64,000 nt of DNA from SXNM01 sp964586155 (GCA_964586155.1 CAZPHC010000007.1:62001-126000); one strand, 5' to 3'; shown: positions 1 through 8,857, counted from the stretch's first letter. Program-made: numbers and translations. Notes: generated by a model from the sequence alone, not told the origin.

Positions 1-221
1 GGCGCGGCGCCCGGATCACGTTGCTCGGCGGGCAATCGGGCGACGAAGAGCGGGATCGTCCGCGCATCGCCGGGCAGCCGCGAGGGCACGTCCAGGGTCC
101 GGCAGCGAGCCTCGACCTCGAGCCCGTCGAGCCAGCAAGGCGTTTCGGCGGTGGCGTCCGGCCGCGCGGCGGGCGAACACGCCACGACCACCAGGGCCAA
201 CGCCAGCCACCAGCGACGCAT
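1..221 (-). CDS. alpha/beta hydrolase lipoprotein, N-terminal part (runs off left edge)
   Basis: The ATG at 221-219 opens a frame with no stop through base 1, so only the first 73 residues are present. It begins with a lipoprotein signal (MRRWWLALALVVVACS), giving a lipobox ending at Cys15. This is followed by a CWLDGLEVEARC stretch and then RTIPLFVARLPA. That N-terminal pattern is typical of secreted tripeptidyl-aminopeptidase or proline-iminopeptidase-like alpha/beta hydrolases, just ahead of their first strand and oxyanion loop. The catalytic Ser lies outside the window. The ATG sits 3 bases after the stop of the START-domain gene, so the two are probably co-transcribed. The family assignment rests only on the N-terminal segment. 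Confidence 0.65.
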   Translation of the reverse strand, partial: MRRWWLALALVVVACSPAARPDATAETPCWLDGLEVEARCRTLDVPSRLPGDARTIPLFVARLPAEQRDPGAA

Positions 222-224
222 GGC

Positions 225-938
225 TCAGGGCGTCGGCGCGGCGCTGGGCGCAGGCGTGGCCTCAGCGGGGGCCGGCGGCGGGTTGTGCCAGTCCGCGAAG
301 TTCGGATTCACCGTCACCGAGGGGCGTCGCGACGCGGCGATCAGGCCGTTGAGCGTCTTGACCGGCCAATCCTTCTGGATCAGGTTCACGAGCCAGGACG
401 GCAACATGCCCTTGGGATCGGTCTGCACCTCGACCGTCAGCCGCGTCTTCTCGCCGGGCAGCGCCTCGAACCGGTAGAAGGTGCCCGCGACCAGGCCGCG
501 GACGCAGCAGTCGTCGATGCCCTTGCCCGGATGGTCGACCGACTTGATCCGCGCCGTGACGACCCGCCGCGCGGCGTCGACCTCTGCCTTGGTGTGCAGC
601 ACGTAGTCGCGGTCGCTCACGGGGAACGGCAGGCCGAAGCGGATCCAATAGGTGCGCTCCAGGCTCGACTTCACCTCGAGCTCGCGGTCCGACTTCCAGC
701 GATCGACCCAGTACTTGCGCGAACCCGAGTCAGCGAAGACCTGCAGCACACGGCCGATGTGGATATTGGCCACGGTCTCGCCGCGGAACGCGAGCTTGCT
801 GCTGCCCGGGACAGCCATGCGGGCGACGCGGACGCCATCCTTGGTCCCGACCTGCTCCCACTGGGCGGCGGCGGCTGGGGCGGCGAGGCCAAGCGCGCCC
901 ATGGCCAGGGCGCCCCACGCAGCGACGCGCACCGTCAC
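225..938 (-). CDS. START-domain (lipid-binding fold) periplasmic protein
   Basis: A signal peptide (VAAWGALAMGALGLAAPAAAA) is followed by a START-like domain of about 190 residues. The domain begins WEQVGTKDGVRVARM and contains FRGETVANIHI, YWVDRW and PVSDRDYVL, the usual START landmarks. The C-terminus is Pro/Ala-rich. The domain should bind a hydrophobic ligand in the periplasm; the ligand cannot be told. The frame stays open to a GTG at 1205, but the extra N-terminal residues are Arg/Ser/Pro-rich and would bury the signal peptide, so I chose the GTG at 938; an ATG at 902 is also possible. No strong ribosome binding site marks any of these. It ends 3 bases before the next gene. Confidence 0.7.
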   Translation of the reverse strand: MTVRVAAWGALAMGALGLAAPAAAAQWEQVGTKDGVRVARMAVPGSSKLAFRGETVANIHIGRVLQVFADSGSRKYWVDRWKSDRELEVKSSLERTYWIRFGLPFPVSDRDYVLHTKAEVDAARRVVTARIKSVDHPGKGIDDCCVRGLVAGTFYRFEALPGEKTRLTVEVQTDPKGMLPSWLVNLIQKDWPVKTLNGLIAASRRPSVTVNPNFADWHNPPPAPAEATPAPSAAPTP

Positions 939-1236
939 GCGCCGAAGCCGTGAGGCGACCGACGGCGAGGGAGCAGACGACGAGGAAGCAGACGGCGAAC
1001 GAGCGGACAGCAAGCGGGCAGATGGCACGGCGCACCTCTTCGACGGAGACGGGTGGCGCGACGGCGCCGATGTCGATGGACGCGAGCCTAGGGATCGTCC
1101 GCGCGGGACGCAAGCCTCCACGCGCCGATCGACCTCGGGAGTCGCGGTGTTGGAGCGGCGACCGCAGGGGGCCGGGCGCGTGACTTCTTGGGGGGCGGGC
1201 ACCACGGCAGCGGTGCCGGACGGCGCGAGGGAACGC
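939..1236. other. gene-free stretch between infA and the START-domain gene
   Basis: No convincing gene is seen on either strand. Bases 960-1030 carry imperfect, short Ser/Ala-codon-like direct repeats (GCAGACGGCGAACGAGCGGAC type), which keep several frames open and explain the apparent N-terminal extension of the START-domain frame. No clear promoter or hairpin was found. Confidence 0.5.
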
Positions 1237-1455
1237 CTACCGAGCGCGGTAGGTGATGCGACCGCGCGTCAAGTCGTACGGGGAGAGCTCGACCGTGACC
1301 TTGTCGCCCGGCAGGATACGGATGAAGTACTTCCGCATCTTGCCCGAGACGTGCGCGAGCACCTTGTGGCCATTGGGCAACTCGACGCGGAACATCGCGT
1401 TGCGCAGCGGCTCGATGACCGTCCCCTCGACGACGAGACCTTCTTCCTTCGACAT
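1237..1455 (-). CDS. infA: translation initiation factor IF-1
   Basis: This 72-residue protein starts MSKEEGLVVEGTVIEPLRN and ends DLTRGRITYRAR. It is a single S1-type OB fold with the conserved VLAHVSGKMRK and ILPGDKV segments of IF-1. It binds the 30S A site and assists IF-2 and IF-3 during initiation. The length matches the family exactly when the ATG at 1455 is used; an upstream in-frame extension of 14 residues is not conserved in IF-1. It stands alone, facing away from the Cys-rich gene at 1786. The identification is secure. Confidence 0.96.
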   Translation of the reverse strand: MSKEEGLVVEGTVIEPLRNAMFRVELPNGHKVLAHVSGKMRKYFIRILPGDKVTVELSPYDLTRGRITYRAR

Positions 1456-1785
1456 GAACACTCCGCGGCCCCGGGGGCCCGACTCCAGCATCACCACCTC
1501 GACGAGCCCTGGAGGACGGCGTCGGGGTCGCCGAGGATCCGGCTGCCCAGGTGGGCGGCGCCGGTCGAGGCGGCGCGCATCCTACGCGCCGCGACAGGGA
1601 ACGCAACCTCCAGCGAGCATTGCCTTCACCTGGGTCGTCGCCGGCACCGACCACGACGAGTCGTGCCCCGATCCGGGCCGCGTCTTCGGCGTTCTGGCAT
1701 CGCATTCGTGCCATTGTGTGCGCTTGCTTGCGAGGCCCGGGCAGATTCCCTACGATGCAGCGGCCCAGGCCCCAGGAGACCACCC
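1456..1785. promoter_or_regulatory. divergent intergenic region between infA and the Cys-rich lipoprotein gene
   Basis: This is a 330-base gene-free stretch. It must hold the infA promoter (minus strand, not identified) and the promoter of the lipoprotein gene (1728-1756, listed separately). No RNA gene or long inverted repeat was seen. Confidence 0.5.
1728..1756 (+). promoter_or_regulatory. sigma70-like promoter of the Cys-rich lipoprotein gene
   Basis: The -35 element is TTGCGA (1728-1733), followed by exactly 17 bases and the -10 element TACGAT (1751-1756). Transcription would start near 1763, giving a leader of about 23 bases that contains the ribosome site AGGAGA at 1773-1778. The same -35 hexamer and a similar -10 occur before the giant lipoprotein gene at 60405. 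Confidence 0.5.
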
Positions 1786-4512
1786 ATGCGCGCACTGCAC
1801 CTCGCCCGACCCTCTGCATCCTTCGCCGTTCGCTTGGCGATGGTGGCGGCGCTCCTCACCTCCGTCGCATGCGGCAGCGATCCGGAGTCGCCTTCGACCG
1901 ACACCGCCTCTGCCGACACCGGCGGGACGGACACCGGCGCGATCGACACCGACCAGCAGACCGACACCAACAAGCCGGACACGTCGAGCACCGACACCGG
2001 GTCGGTGGACACCGATCAGGGCGACGCCGGCACCGACGAGGACACCTCGGGCTCGCAGTGCCCCGGTGGCTTCGGCTGCCCCTGCAGCAACAACGGCGAC
2101 TGCGACACGAGCCAGTGTATCGAGACGCCCGAGGGCAACGTCTGCACCCAGACCTGCATCGAGACCTGTCCCGGCGGCTACAAGTGCGTCAACAGCGGCG
2201 GCGTCGACGGTCTGTCGATCTGCGTGCCGGCGCTCGGCAACCTGTGCAACCCCTGCAACAAGAACAGCGACTGCACCACGACCGGCCACGGCGACGCCAG
2301 CTGCGTCGACCAGGGCGACGCGGGCGCGTTCTGCGGCATCGGCTGCAACAACGACTCGCAGTGCCCCTCGGGCTACGGCTGCCAGGAGGCCAAGGATGTG
2401 GCGGGCAACGACGTCAAGCAATGCGTCGTCAAGACCGGCGTCTGCAGCTGCAGCCCGGCCGCGCTGAAGAAGGAGATGTCGACGGTCTGCTACAACACCG
2501 TGGGCGCCTCCAAATGCGCCGGCACGCGCACCTGCCTCGCCGATGGCAAGCCCGGAGCGCCGAGCGGCGGCGGCCTGACCGCGTGCATCGCCGCCAACCC
2601 CGAGGCCGAGGTCTGCGACGGCAAGGACAACGACTGCGACGGTGACATCGACGAGTCGACCTGCGACGACAACGAGCAGTGCACCACCGATGAGTGCGAC
2701 CCCAAGGCCGGCTGCAAGAACACGAACAAGCCCGGCAAGTGCGACGCTGACGGCTCTGCGTGCACCCCCAACGACACCTGCACCAACGGCAAGTGCGTCG
2801 CTGGCGATGCGCTGGTCTGCAACGACAACAACCCGTGCACCAAGGACGTCTGCGACGCGGTGAAGGGCTGCACCTACGAGCCCGGCGATGGCCCCTGCAA
2901 CGCCGACGACAACCCCTGCACCACCAACGACGCCTGCAAGGACGGCAAGTGCGAGAAGGGCCCGACCAAGTCCTGCACCTCGGAGTCACCGTGCGTCAAC
3001 GGCGCGTGCTCGATCGTCTCGGGCGAGTGCAAGTACACGATCACCGACGGGTTCTCTTGCAACGACGGCAACCTCTGCACCACCGACAGCAAGTGCACGG
3101 GCGAGCTCTGCAGCGGCAAGCCGGTGAGCTGCGATGACCTCAACTCCTGCACCAGCGACAGCTGCGACCCGGTCAAGGGCTGCCAGCACGCGTCCCTGAC
3201 CGGCCCCTGCGACGACGGCAACCCCTGCACGGGGCAGGACGCCTGCGAAGGCGCGACGTGCAAGGGCAGCCCGATCGACGTCAAGGTGGCGTGCAGCGAC
3301 AGCAACCCCTGCACCAGCGACAGCTGCGATCCCAGCGTCGGTTGCCAGAACAAGCCGATCGACGGCGACCCGTGCGAGGACGGCAACACCTGCACGACCA
3401 CGGATACGTGCGTCAAGGGGACCTGCTACGCCGGCCCGAACAAGTGCAAGTGCACGTCGACCGCCGACTGCGCCAAGAGCGAGGACGGCAACGCCTGCAA
3501 CGGCACGCTGATCTGCGACAAGGCGACCAGCCTGTGGGAGTGCAAGATCGACCCGGCGACCATCGTCACCTGCAACACCGCCAACGACGGCGCGTGCAAG
3601 CTGACCTCCTGCGAGCCGAGCACCGGCGCCTGCAAGACCAACAACAAGACCGACGGCCTGACCTGTGACGCCGATGGCAGCATCTGCACCAAGGACGACG
3701 CCTGCAAGGACGGCGTCTGCACCGCGGGCGCGACCGTCGACTGCGACGACAAGAACCCGTGCACCGACGACGCTTGCGATCCCAAGGCCGGCTGCAAGTC
3801 GACGCCGAACACCGCGCCATGCAACGCGGACGACGACGCCTGCACCGAGTCGGACGTCTGCATGAGCGGCGCGTGCGTCGCGGGCACGGCCAAGGTCTGT
3901 GACGACAAGAACACCTGCACCAAGGACGCCTGCGACGCCAAGACGGGTGCTTGCACCACCTCGCCGCTGTCGCAGGGTTGCGACGACGGCAACGGCTGCA
4001 CCGTGAGCGATACCTGCGGCCAGGACGCCAAGGGCGGTTGGAGCTGCCTGCCGGGCGCCGCCAAGGACTGCGACGACAAGCTCGCCTGCACCGTCGACAG
4101 CTGCGATCCCAAGTCCGGCATCTGCGAGAACGTCTCGGCCCTCGGCAAGGAGGTCGAGTGCTACACCGGTGACCCGAAGACCAAGGGCGTCGGCGCCTGC
4201 AAGACCGGCAAGCAGACGTGCAAGCTCGACGGCACGCTGACCACATGCACGGGCGAGGTCACGCCGGCGGCCAAGGAGATCTGCGGCAACAGCGCCGACG
4301 ACACCTGCGACGGCGTGACGGACGACGGCTGCGCCCCGACAGGCGTGGTCGGCCGGATGGTCACGGCGTCCGTGGCCGGCAAGGCCGGCAACCTCGAGCT
4401 CCGCGGCAGCGCGGGCGCGAGCCTGGCCGCCGGGACCGCGAGCGCGCAGGGCGCGAAGTACACGGTGAACAGCGGCTTCTACGCGTGGTTGACGGCGCTC
4501 CTGGGCAAGTAG
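1786..4512 (+). CDS. Cys-rich surface lipoprotein with MopE-like and CTDC repeats
   Basis: This 908-residue protein has a lipoprotein signal (lipobox LTSVAC) and a Ser/Thr/Asp-Thr linker (TDTG repeats, about residues 30-85). A Cys-rich head domain follows (about 85-270). Next comes a MopE-like metal-binding motif (VCDGKDNDCDGDIDE, near 276) and a long run of short repeats of the form CDDGNPCTxDxCD, resembling the Dictyostelium CTDC repeat. A second MopE-like motif lies near 835, and the protein ends AWLTALLGK. The head and tail are paralogous to the minus-strand protein at 36383-38437. Start chosen: ATG with AGGAGA 7 bases upstream, right before the signal peptide. The next gene (4599) encodes a secreted fibre-like protein and is probably co-transcribed. 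The biochemical role is unknown; repeated Asp/Cys loops suggest metal binding and disulfide-stabilised rods. Confidence 0.88.
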   Translation: MRALHLARPSASFAVRLAMVAALLTSVACGSDPESPSTDTASADTGGTDTGAIDTDQQTDTNKPDTSSTDTGSVDTDQGDAGTDEDTSGSQCPGGFGCPCSNNGDCDTSQCIETPEGNVCTQTCIETCPGGYKCVNSGGVDGLSICVPALGNLCNPCNKNSDCTTTGHGDASCVDQGDAGAFCGIGCNNDSQCPSGYGCQEAKDVAGNDVKQCVVKTGVCSCSPAALKKEMSTVCYNTVGASKCAGTRTCLADGKPGAPSGGGLTACIAANPEAEVCDGKDNDCDGDIDESTCDDNEQCTTDECDPKAGCKNTNKPGKCDADGSACTPNDTCTNGKCVAGDALVCNDNNPCTKDVCDAVKGCTYEPGDGPCNADDNPCTTNDACKDGKCEKGPTKSCTSESPCVNGACSIVSGECKYTITDGFSCNDGNLCTTDSKCTGELCSGKPVSCDDLNSCTSDSCDPVKGCQHASLTGPCDDGNPCTGQDACEGATCKGSPIDVKVACSDSNPCTSDSCDPSVGCQNKPIDGDPCEDGNTCTTTDTCVKGTCYAGPNKCKCTSTADCAKSEDGNACNGTLICDKATSLWECKIDPATIVTCNTANDGACKLTSCEPSTGACKTNNKTDGLTCDADGSICTKDDACKDGVCTAGATVDCDDKNPCTDDACDPKAGCKSTPNTAPCNADDDACTESDVCMSGACVAGTAKVCDDKNTCTKDACDAKTGACTTSPLSQGCDDGNGCTVSDTCGQDAKGGWSCLPGAAKDCDDKLACTVDSCDPKSGICENVSALGKEVECYTGDPKTKGVGACKTGKQTCKLDGTLTTCTGEVTPAAKEICGNSADDTCDGVTDDGCAPTGVVGRMVTASVAGKAGNLELRGSAGASLAAGTASAQGAKYTVNSGFYAWLTALLGK

Positions 4513-4598
4513 GCCAGGACTTTGGGGCTGCGTGACGAATGTCGCGCGGCGGCGAGAGCGGACGCGGCGACGGCGCCACGATCCTGAAGGAGATCGAG

Positions 4599-6584
4599 AT
4601 GCAAGCATGGCAACCCTTTCGGGCCTCGATCGTCGCGCGACTCGCAGTCGCCGCGATGACGCTCGCCGCCCCCCTGGCCCTGCCGTCGACGGCGCTGGCC
4701 GCGGCGCCGCAATCGGTGATGTTCGAGGGCTTCCTCAAGAGCACCGCTGGCGGCGCTGCCACCGACGGCGACTACGACCTGACCTTCTCGCTCTACGAGT
4801 CGGCCTCGGCGTCGAGCGCTGCGTGGACCGAAAAGGCCAAGGTCGCGGTCAAGGGCGGACAGTTCAGCCACGTCCTCGGCAGCGTCTCGGCCCTGAGCCC
4901 GAGCGTGTTCGCCGGGGCCGGCGCCGCCGCGGCCATCGGCATCCAGGTCGGCACCGACCCGGAGCTGCCGCGCCAGCCGCTGCACGCGGTCGCCTACGCC
5001 CTGCATGCGGGCACGGCCTCGTCGATCTCCTGCACGGCCTGCGTGTCGGTGTCGTCGCTCAAGTTCGACGACAACCTCGACCTGGGCAGCAACGGGATCA
5101 AGGCTGGCACCATCACGGGCAGCCAGATCAGCGCCCAGACGCTGACGGCGCAGACCGTGACCGCGCAGAGCTTCGTCGGTGACGGCAGCAAGCTCACCGG
5201 CATCAAGACGGCCTCGGGCTCCTGCGCCAGCGGCAAGGTCGTGGTCGGCATCAACGCTGACGGCACCCTGTCCTGCGCCAGTACGGCCGCGTCGCTGCCC
5301 AAGGACGGCCTGGACGAGGTCAGCAACAAGATGCTGACGACGCAGTTCATCGAGAACTACCAGATGGCGGCGAACGAGAAGGGCCTCAAGATCCCAGACA
5401 ACACGGGCATCGAGGCGATCTCGACCATCGTCGTGCCGTCGATCGGCATCGCCGAAGAATTCCTCAAGATCACCGTCGACATCTCGAACTCGGATCTGTC
5501 GGCGGTCTCGCTCGTGCTGCTGCCGCCGGACGACAAGAAGACCGGCTACATCCTGTGCGATCCGTGCGGCGTGCAGGGCGAGAAGACGCTCAAGACCACG
5601 TTCCCGTCGCCGAGCCAGACCAAGACCGGCAACCTCAACGCTTGGCTGGGCAAGAACCCCGCGGGCACCTGGAACCTCAAGGTCAAGGATACGTCGTACT
5701 GCATCCCGCAGCTCGACAAGGTCAACTGCGACGCGCTCGGTGGCACGGACGGCAAGATCAACGACTGGTCGGTCTCGTTCCAGGTGCTCTCGAGCAGCAA
5801 GGCCCAGGTCAACGGCGACCTCGTCGTGACCGGCACCGTCTTCTCGTCGGGTTCCGAGGTCCAGCTCGGCGCGGTGGCCAAGGCCTGCGACGCGAGCAAG
5901 GCGGGCGTCGTGCGCTACAACAACGGCGCGTTCGAGGGCTGCGACGGCACCGCGTGGACGCGGCTGGGCGCGCCGAAAGGCTCGATCTACCGTTGGGCGA
6001 CCTGGACGACCTATGACGGCAACGGCGGCTGGTGGATGGGCAACAACTCGACGATGTACGCGGGCATTGCGCCGTCGAGTTGGTCGAGCGGAGCCATCGC
6101 TGCCTCGGTGTCGTCGACCACCGAGGTGTTGAACACCTTGTTCTGGCAGAAGGGCCCGGCGATCGACACGGTCTCGAACTCGACCGTGTGGTCGCTGGCC
6201 GTGCCCTATGGCCACAGCAACGAGAGCCACCACGCCGGCGCGATCTTCCGCATCAAGAACACCACGGCCAACGACATCACTTGGACGGCGCACTGGTACC
6301 GCACCGCCTATGGCGGCTGGAGCGACTACGCGTCGATCGCGCTCAACGGCACCAACATCTGGAGCTCCGGCGGCAGCACGTTCTACGGAAACGCCGGCGC
6401 GTCGCAGGCCATCACGATCCCGAAGAACCGCACCAGCACGGTGATCTTCGTCTCGAGCGCGGGCCCGTCGTACAACTACATGCGCCCGCTCACGCTCGCG
6501 TTCTACAACAACTGCCTCAAGCTGCCGGCCGGCCTCGAGTTTGTCGACGACCTCGACACCAAGCCGAACGGCTGGACCAACTAG
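4599..6584 (+). CDS. secreted fibre-like protein with P-domain
   Basis: The 661-residue product starts at an ATG with AAGGAG upstream and has a signal peptide ending ALAAAP. The N-terminal module (about 35-150) contains VGTDPELPRQPLHAVAYA and a closing CTAC. The same module begins the fibre protein at 39311-42550. A proprotein-convertase P-like beta-sandwich follows (about 270-400), with LKITVDISNSDLSAVSLVL and GTWNLKVKD. The rest (400-661) is a Gly/Ser/Trp-rich segment of unknown fold with a putative C-terminal surface domain. It lies 86 bases after the Cys-rich lipoprotein gene with no promoter visible between, so the two are likely one operon. It probably acts at or beyond the outer membrane. 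The ligand is unknown. Confidence 0.82.
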   Translation: MQAWQPFRASIVARLAVAAMTLAAPLALPSTALAAAPQSVMFEGFLKSTAGGAATDGDYDLTFSLYESASASSAAWTEKAKVAVKGGQFSHVLGSVSALSPSVFAGAGAAAAIGIQVGTDPELPRQPLHAVAYALHAGTASSISCTACVSVSSLKFDDNLDLGSNGIKAGTITGSQISAQTLTAQTVTAQSFVGDGSKLTGIKTASGSCASGKVVVGINADGTLSCASTAASLPKDGLDEVSNKMLTTQFIENYQMAANEKGLKIPDNTGIEAISTIVVPSIGIAEEFLKITVDISNSDLSAVSLVLLPPDDKKTGYILCDPCGVQGEKTLKTTFPSPSQTKTGNLNAWLGKNPAGTWNLKVKDTSYCIPQLDKVNCDALGGTDGKINDWSVSFQVLSSSKAQVNGDLVVTGTVFSSGSEVQLGAVAKACDASKAGVVRYNNGAFEGCDGTAWTRLGAPKGSIYRWATWTTYDGNGGWWMGNNSTMYAGIAPSSWSSGAIAASVSSTTEVLNTLFWQKGPAIDTVSNSTVWSLAVPYGHSNESHHAGAIFRIKNTTANDITWTAHWYRTAYGGWSDYASIALNGTNIWSSGGSTFYGNAGASQAITIPKNRTSTVIFVSSAGPSYNYMRPLTLAFYNNCLKLPAGLEFVDDLDTKPNGWTN

Positions 6585-6593
6585 CGCCCGCGT

Positions 6594-6630
6594 CCCCGCG
6601 GCGCCTCACGGCTGTGGGGTCGCCGCGGGG
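6594..6630. terminator. inverted repeat between convergent genes (candidate bidirectional terminator)
   Basis: A perfect 10-base inverted repeat, CCCCGCGGCG (6594-6603) and CGCCGCGGGG (6621-6630), flanks a 17-base loop between the stop codons of the fibre gene and the convergent lipoprotein gene. There is no T tract, which is common in very GC-rich genomes. Confidence 0.4.
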
Positions 6631-7478
6631 CAGGTCGCGACCCGCCATTGGGGCCAGACGCGAAGCTGGCGTCGCCCCCGCGCCGGTCGGACCTCCGTCA
6701 CGAACCGATGCAAGCACAGGCCCGGGATCGCGCCGACCCATGGCAGCGGTCGCAGGATCACGGTCAGCGGCGTCTCTGTCGCCAATGGCCGTCCACGCTG
6801 GTCGACGATGGGGATCGGCGCCGGCTGCACGACCTGCACGTCGAGCACCTCGAAGCGATGCGTCGCCGAGACCGACGCTGCCCACGGACCGTCCTGCGGC
6901 AGCAGCGGCGTGACGTCGGCGCGCAGTGTCGCGAGCCACGCGGCGGACGTCGCGTCGTGCGCCCCATCGAGGGCCTGGGCCCAGCGGCTCGCGGCGCTGA
7001 CGACCGTCGCCAGCAGGCCAAGGGTCGCTTGGTGCAGGACGGGCAGCAGTCGCTCGGGCTGCGGGATGGCGGCACCAGCGCCCTCCGCCTGGACGATGCA
7101 GCTGCGCGCGGCCGCGAGACGCCCGGCCCGCGCCGAGAGCAAGTCCAACCATCGCGTCATGGCCACGTCCGACATGCGCCCCTGCAGCAGGTAGCGGCCG
7201 ACCACGTCGGCCTCGAACGGGCGGAGATCGTGGGCGGCGCGACAGGCGGCGACCCGCGCGTCGGCGCGTCGGCGTTGGCGCTCGGCGACCATGGTCTCGG
7301 TCTCCGCCGCGACGTCGCGGCGCGGAGCTGCTTCGCCCACGTCGCTGGACCGTCGCTGCCCTGCCCCGCCGCCGAGGCCAGCCTCGCCGCGAACCTGGCT
7401 GCCGCTGCAGCCGGCGACGGCAAGGGACGCGGCGAGCGACGCGGCGAGCAGGCGTCCCGATCGATCACGACGGATCAT
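6606..7478 (-). CDS. hypothetical lipoprotein
   Basis: This 290-residue protein has a clear lipoprotein signal (MIRRDRSGRLLAASLAASLA, then VAGC). A helical, Ala/Arg-rich body follows, then a C-terminal part with beta character ending RQLRVWPQWRVATCP. I recognise no family. The ATG at 7478 overlaps the stop of the GH99-like gene by 4 bases (ATGA), so the two are translationally coupled and transcribed together; the protein may serve the same envelope process. An upstream extension of the frame lacks a signal peptide and was rejected. Confidence 0.75.
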   Translation of the reverse strand: MIRRDRSGRLLAASLAASLAVAGCSGSQVRGEAGLGGGAGQRRSSDVGEAAPRRDVAAETETMVAERQRRRADARVAACRAAHDLRPFEADVVGRYLLQGRMSDVAMTRWLDLLSARAGRLAAARSCIVQAEGAGAAIPQPERLLPVLHQATLGLLATVVSAASRWAQALDGAHDATSAAWLATLRADVTPLLPQDGPWAASVSATHRFEVLDVQVVQPAPIPIVDQRGRPLATETPLTVILRPLPWVGAIPGLCLHRFVTEVRPARGRRQLRVWPQWRVATCPAATPQP

Positions 7479-8857
7479 GGTGCCGCCTTCCAGGCCGCGA
7501 TCTCGGCCCGTGTGGCGTCGATGCGGGTCGCGCCGTGCTCCAGCGATGGCTCGATCTGGCTGCCTTCGTGCCATTCGTTGAAGCTCGTCAGCAGGACCCA
7601 ATCCGCGCCTTGGGCCATCGCCCAGTTGTGTCGCCAGCGAGCGCCACCGTCGTCCGGCAGGGCGAAGCCCGGCGGTCGGATGTTGCGGTCGTCATACGCC
7701 GGCATCACGGTCGCGACCAGGGGCCGCGAGCGCATCGCCGACGCCCGTCGCAGCAGGTCGAGGCCGCCGACGTACTGCTCGTAGTGTTCGGCGTGGAAGT
7801 ACGTGTGCAGGGTCTCGACCCGATCGAGCTGCTCGGCGTCGAGCCCCGAGACGCAGAGGTAGGCGCCGAGGCCACCGAGCGCGACCGCGACGCCGTCCGC
7901 GCCGAGGCGGTCATGCAGCCGCCCGTAGCCCATGAGCAGGGGCTTGCCGTCCACCCGCAGCCACGCCGGATGCGGGCCGAGGTCGGCGAGCAGCTTGCGG
8001 GCGTCGCGGCGTAGGATCCGCAGGTCGCGGCCCTCCTCGAGGTAGAGGCTCATGCGCAGGCCGTGGCGCGCGGCGGCATCGAAGAGCTGCCGAAGGTGCG
8101 CCGGCGTCGGCTCGTCGGCGTGCCACCACGAGACGAGCAGGCCGTCGAGGCCGGCCTCCTTGGCCCAACGCATGTGGCGGTCGACGACGGCCGGGTCCAT
8201 GCTGTCGTACAGGCCCAGCGTCGGCGTGTCGTGGATGCCGTTGTTCGGCATCTTGGCATCCCAATGGCGCCATTTGCCGGTCGGCCCGTCCGGGCGGCCA
8301 TACCAGGCGTAGTAGAAGCCGAGCGCAAGCTTCGGGAAGCGCGTCACCGCCACAGGCTTGAGCGCGCGCAACGTGGCGGCCGGGAGCAGGACGTCGAGTT
8401 CGCGCTCGCCATCGGCCAGCCGCTCAGCGCGGGCGACGATGCGTCCGGCGGCGCGGATCACCACGCGGACGCCGCCCGCCTCGCCCAGGCGCAGCTGCAG
8501 GGCGGGCGCGAGACCCTTGCGCACGACGTGGACCCGGGCGCGCAGCTCGACGGGCCTGCGATCACCGCGCTGCTTGAGCCAGGCGACCCCGTCGAACGCG
8601 ATCTTGCGCGCGTCGCCCACCCGCGCGTCGCGCCGCACCACGACGGCGCCGAGGTCGCGCCAATTGGCTTCGAAGCGGTCGATGTCGCCGTGGATCTCGA
8701 CGTCCAACGCGACGACGGCGCCCTGGACGTGGCCCCAGGACTCCGCCCCCTCGACCGCGGCGCCAGGCCGCGCCAACGCGAGCAGGGCCCAGAACGCCGC
8801 CAGGGCGCATCCCCCCCTGGCCCTACTCGACCACGCCCCGCTGCGACGCACTTCCAT
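7475..8857 (-). CDS. GH99-like glycoside hydrolase, secreted
   Basis: This 460-residue protein has a hydrophobic signal (LAAFWALLALARPGAA) and an N-terminal beta-rich region of about 140 residues. A catalytic-type (beta/alpha)8 domain follows, starting at LALGFYYAWYGRPDG and containing HWD, DSMDPAVVDRHM, LDGLLVSWW and TSFNEWHEGSQIEPS. These are hallmarks of the GH99/GH71-like family (endo-alpha-mannosidase and endo-mannanase type), and the Glu residues in the last motif match the usual catalytic region. It probably cleaves an alpha-mannan or related polysaccharide outside the inner membrane; the substrate is inferred from family only. Start: ATG with AGGAG 7 bases upstream. Confidence 0.85.
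   Translation of the reverse strand: MEVRRSGAWSSRARGGCALAAFWALLALARPGAAVEGAESWGHVQGAVVALDVEIHGDIDRFEANWRDLGAVVVRRDARVGDARKIAFDGVAWLKQRGDRRPVELRARVHVVRKGLAPALQLRLGEAGGVRVVIRAAGRIVARAERLADGERELDVLLPAATLRALKPVAVTRFPKLALGFYYAWYGRPDGPTGKWRHWDAKMPNNGIHDTPTLGLYDSMDPAVVDRHMRWAKEAGLDGLLVSWWHADEPTPAHLRQLFDAAARHGLRMSLYLEEGRDLRILRRDARKLLADLGPHPAWLRVDGKPLLMGYGRLHDRLGADGVAVALGGLGAYLCVSGLDAEQLDRVETLHTYFHAEHYEQYVGGLDLLRRASAMRSRPLVATVMPAYDDRNIRPPGFALPDDGGARWRHNWAMAQGADWVLLTSFNEWHEGSQIEPSLEHGATRIDATRAEIAAWKAAP

Noticed and set aside
939..1205. N-terminal extension of the START-domain protein up to GTG 1205
   Set aside because: The extra residues are low-complexity Ser/Arg/Pro and would place the signal peptide about 100 residues inside the protein.
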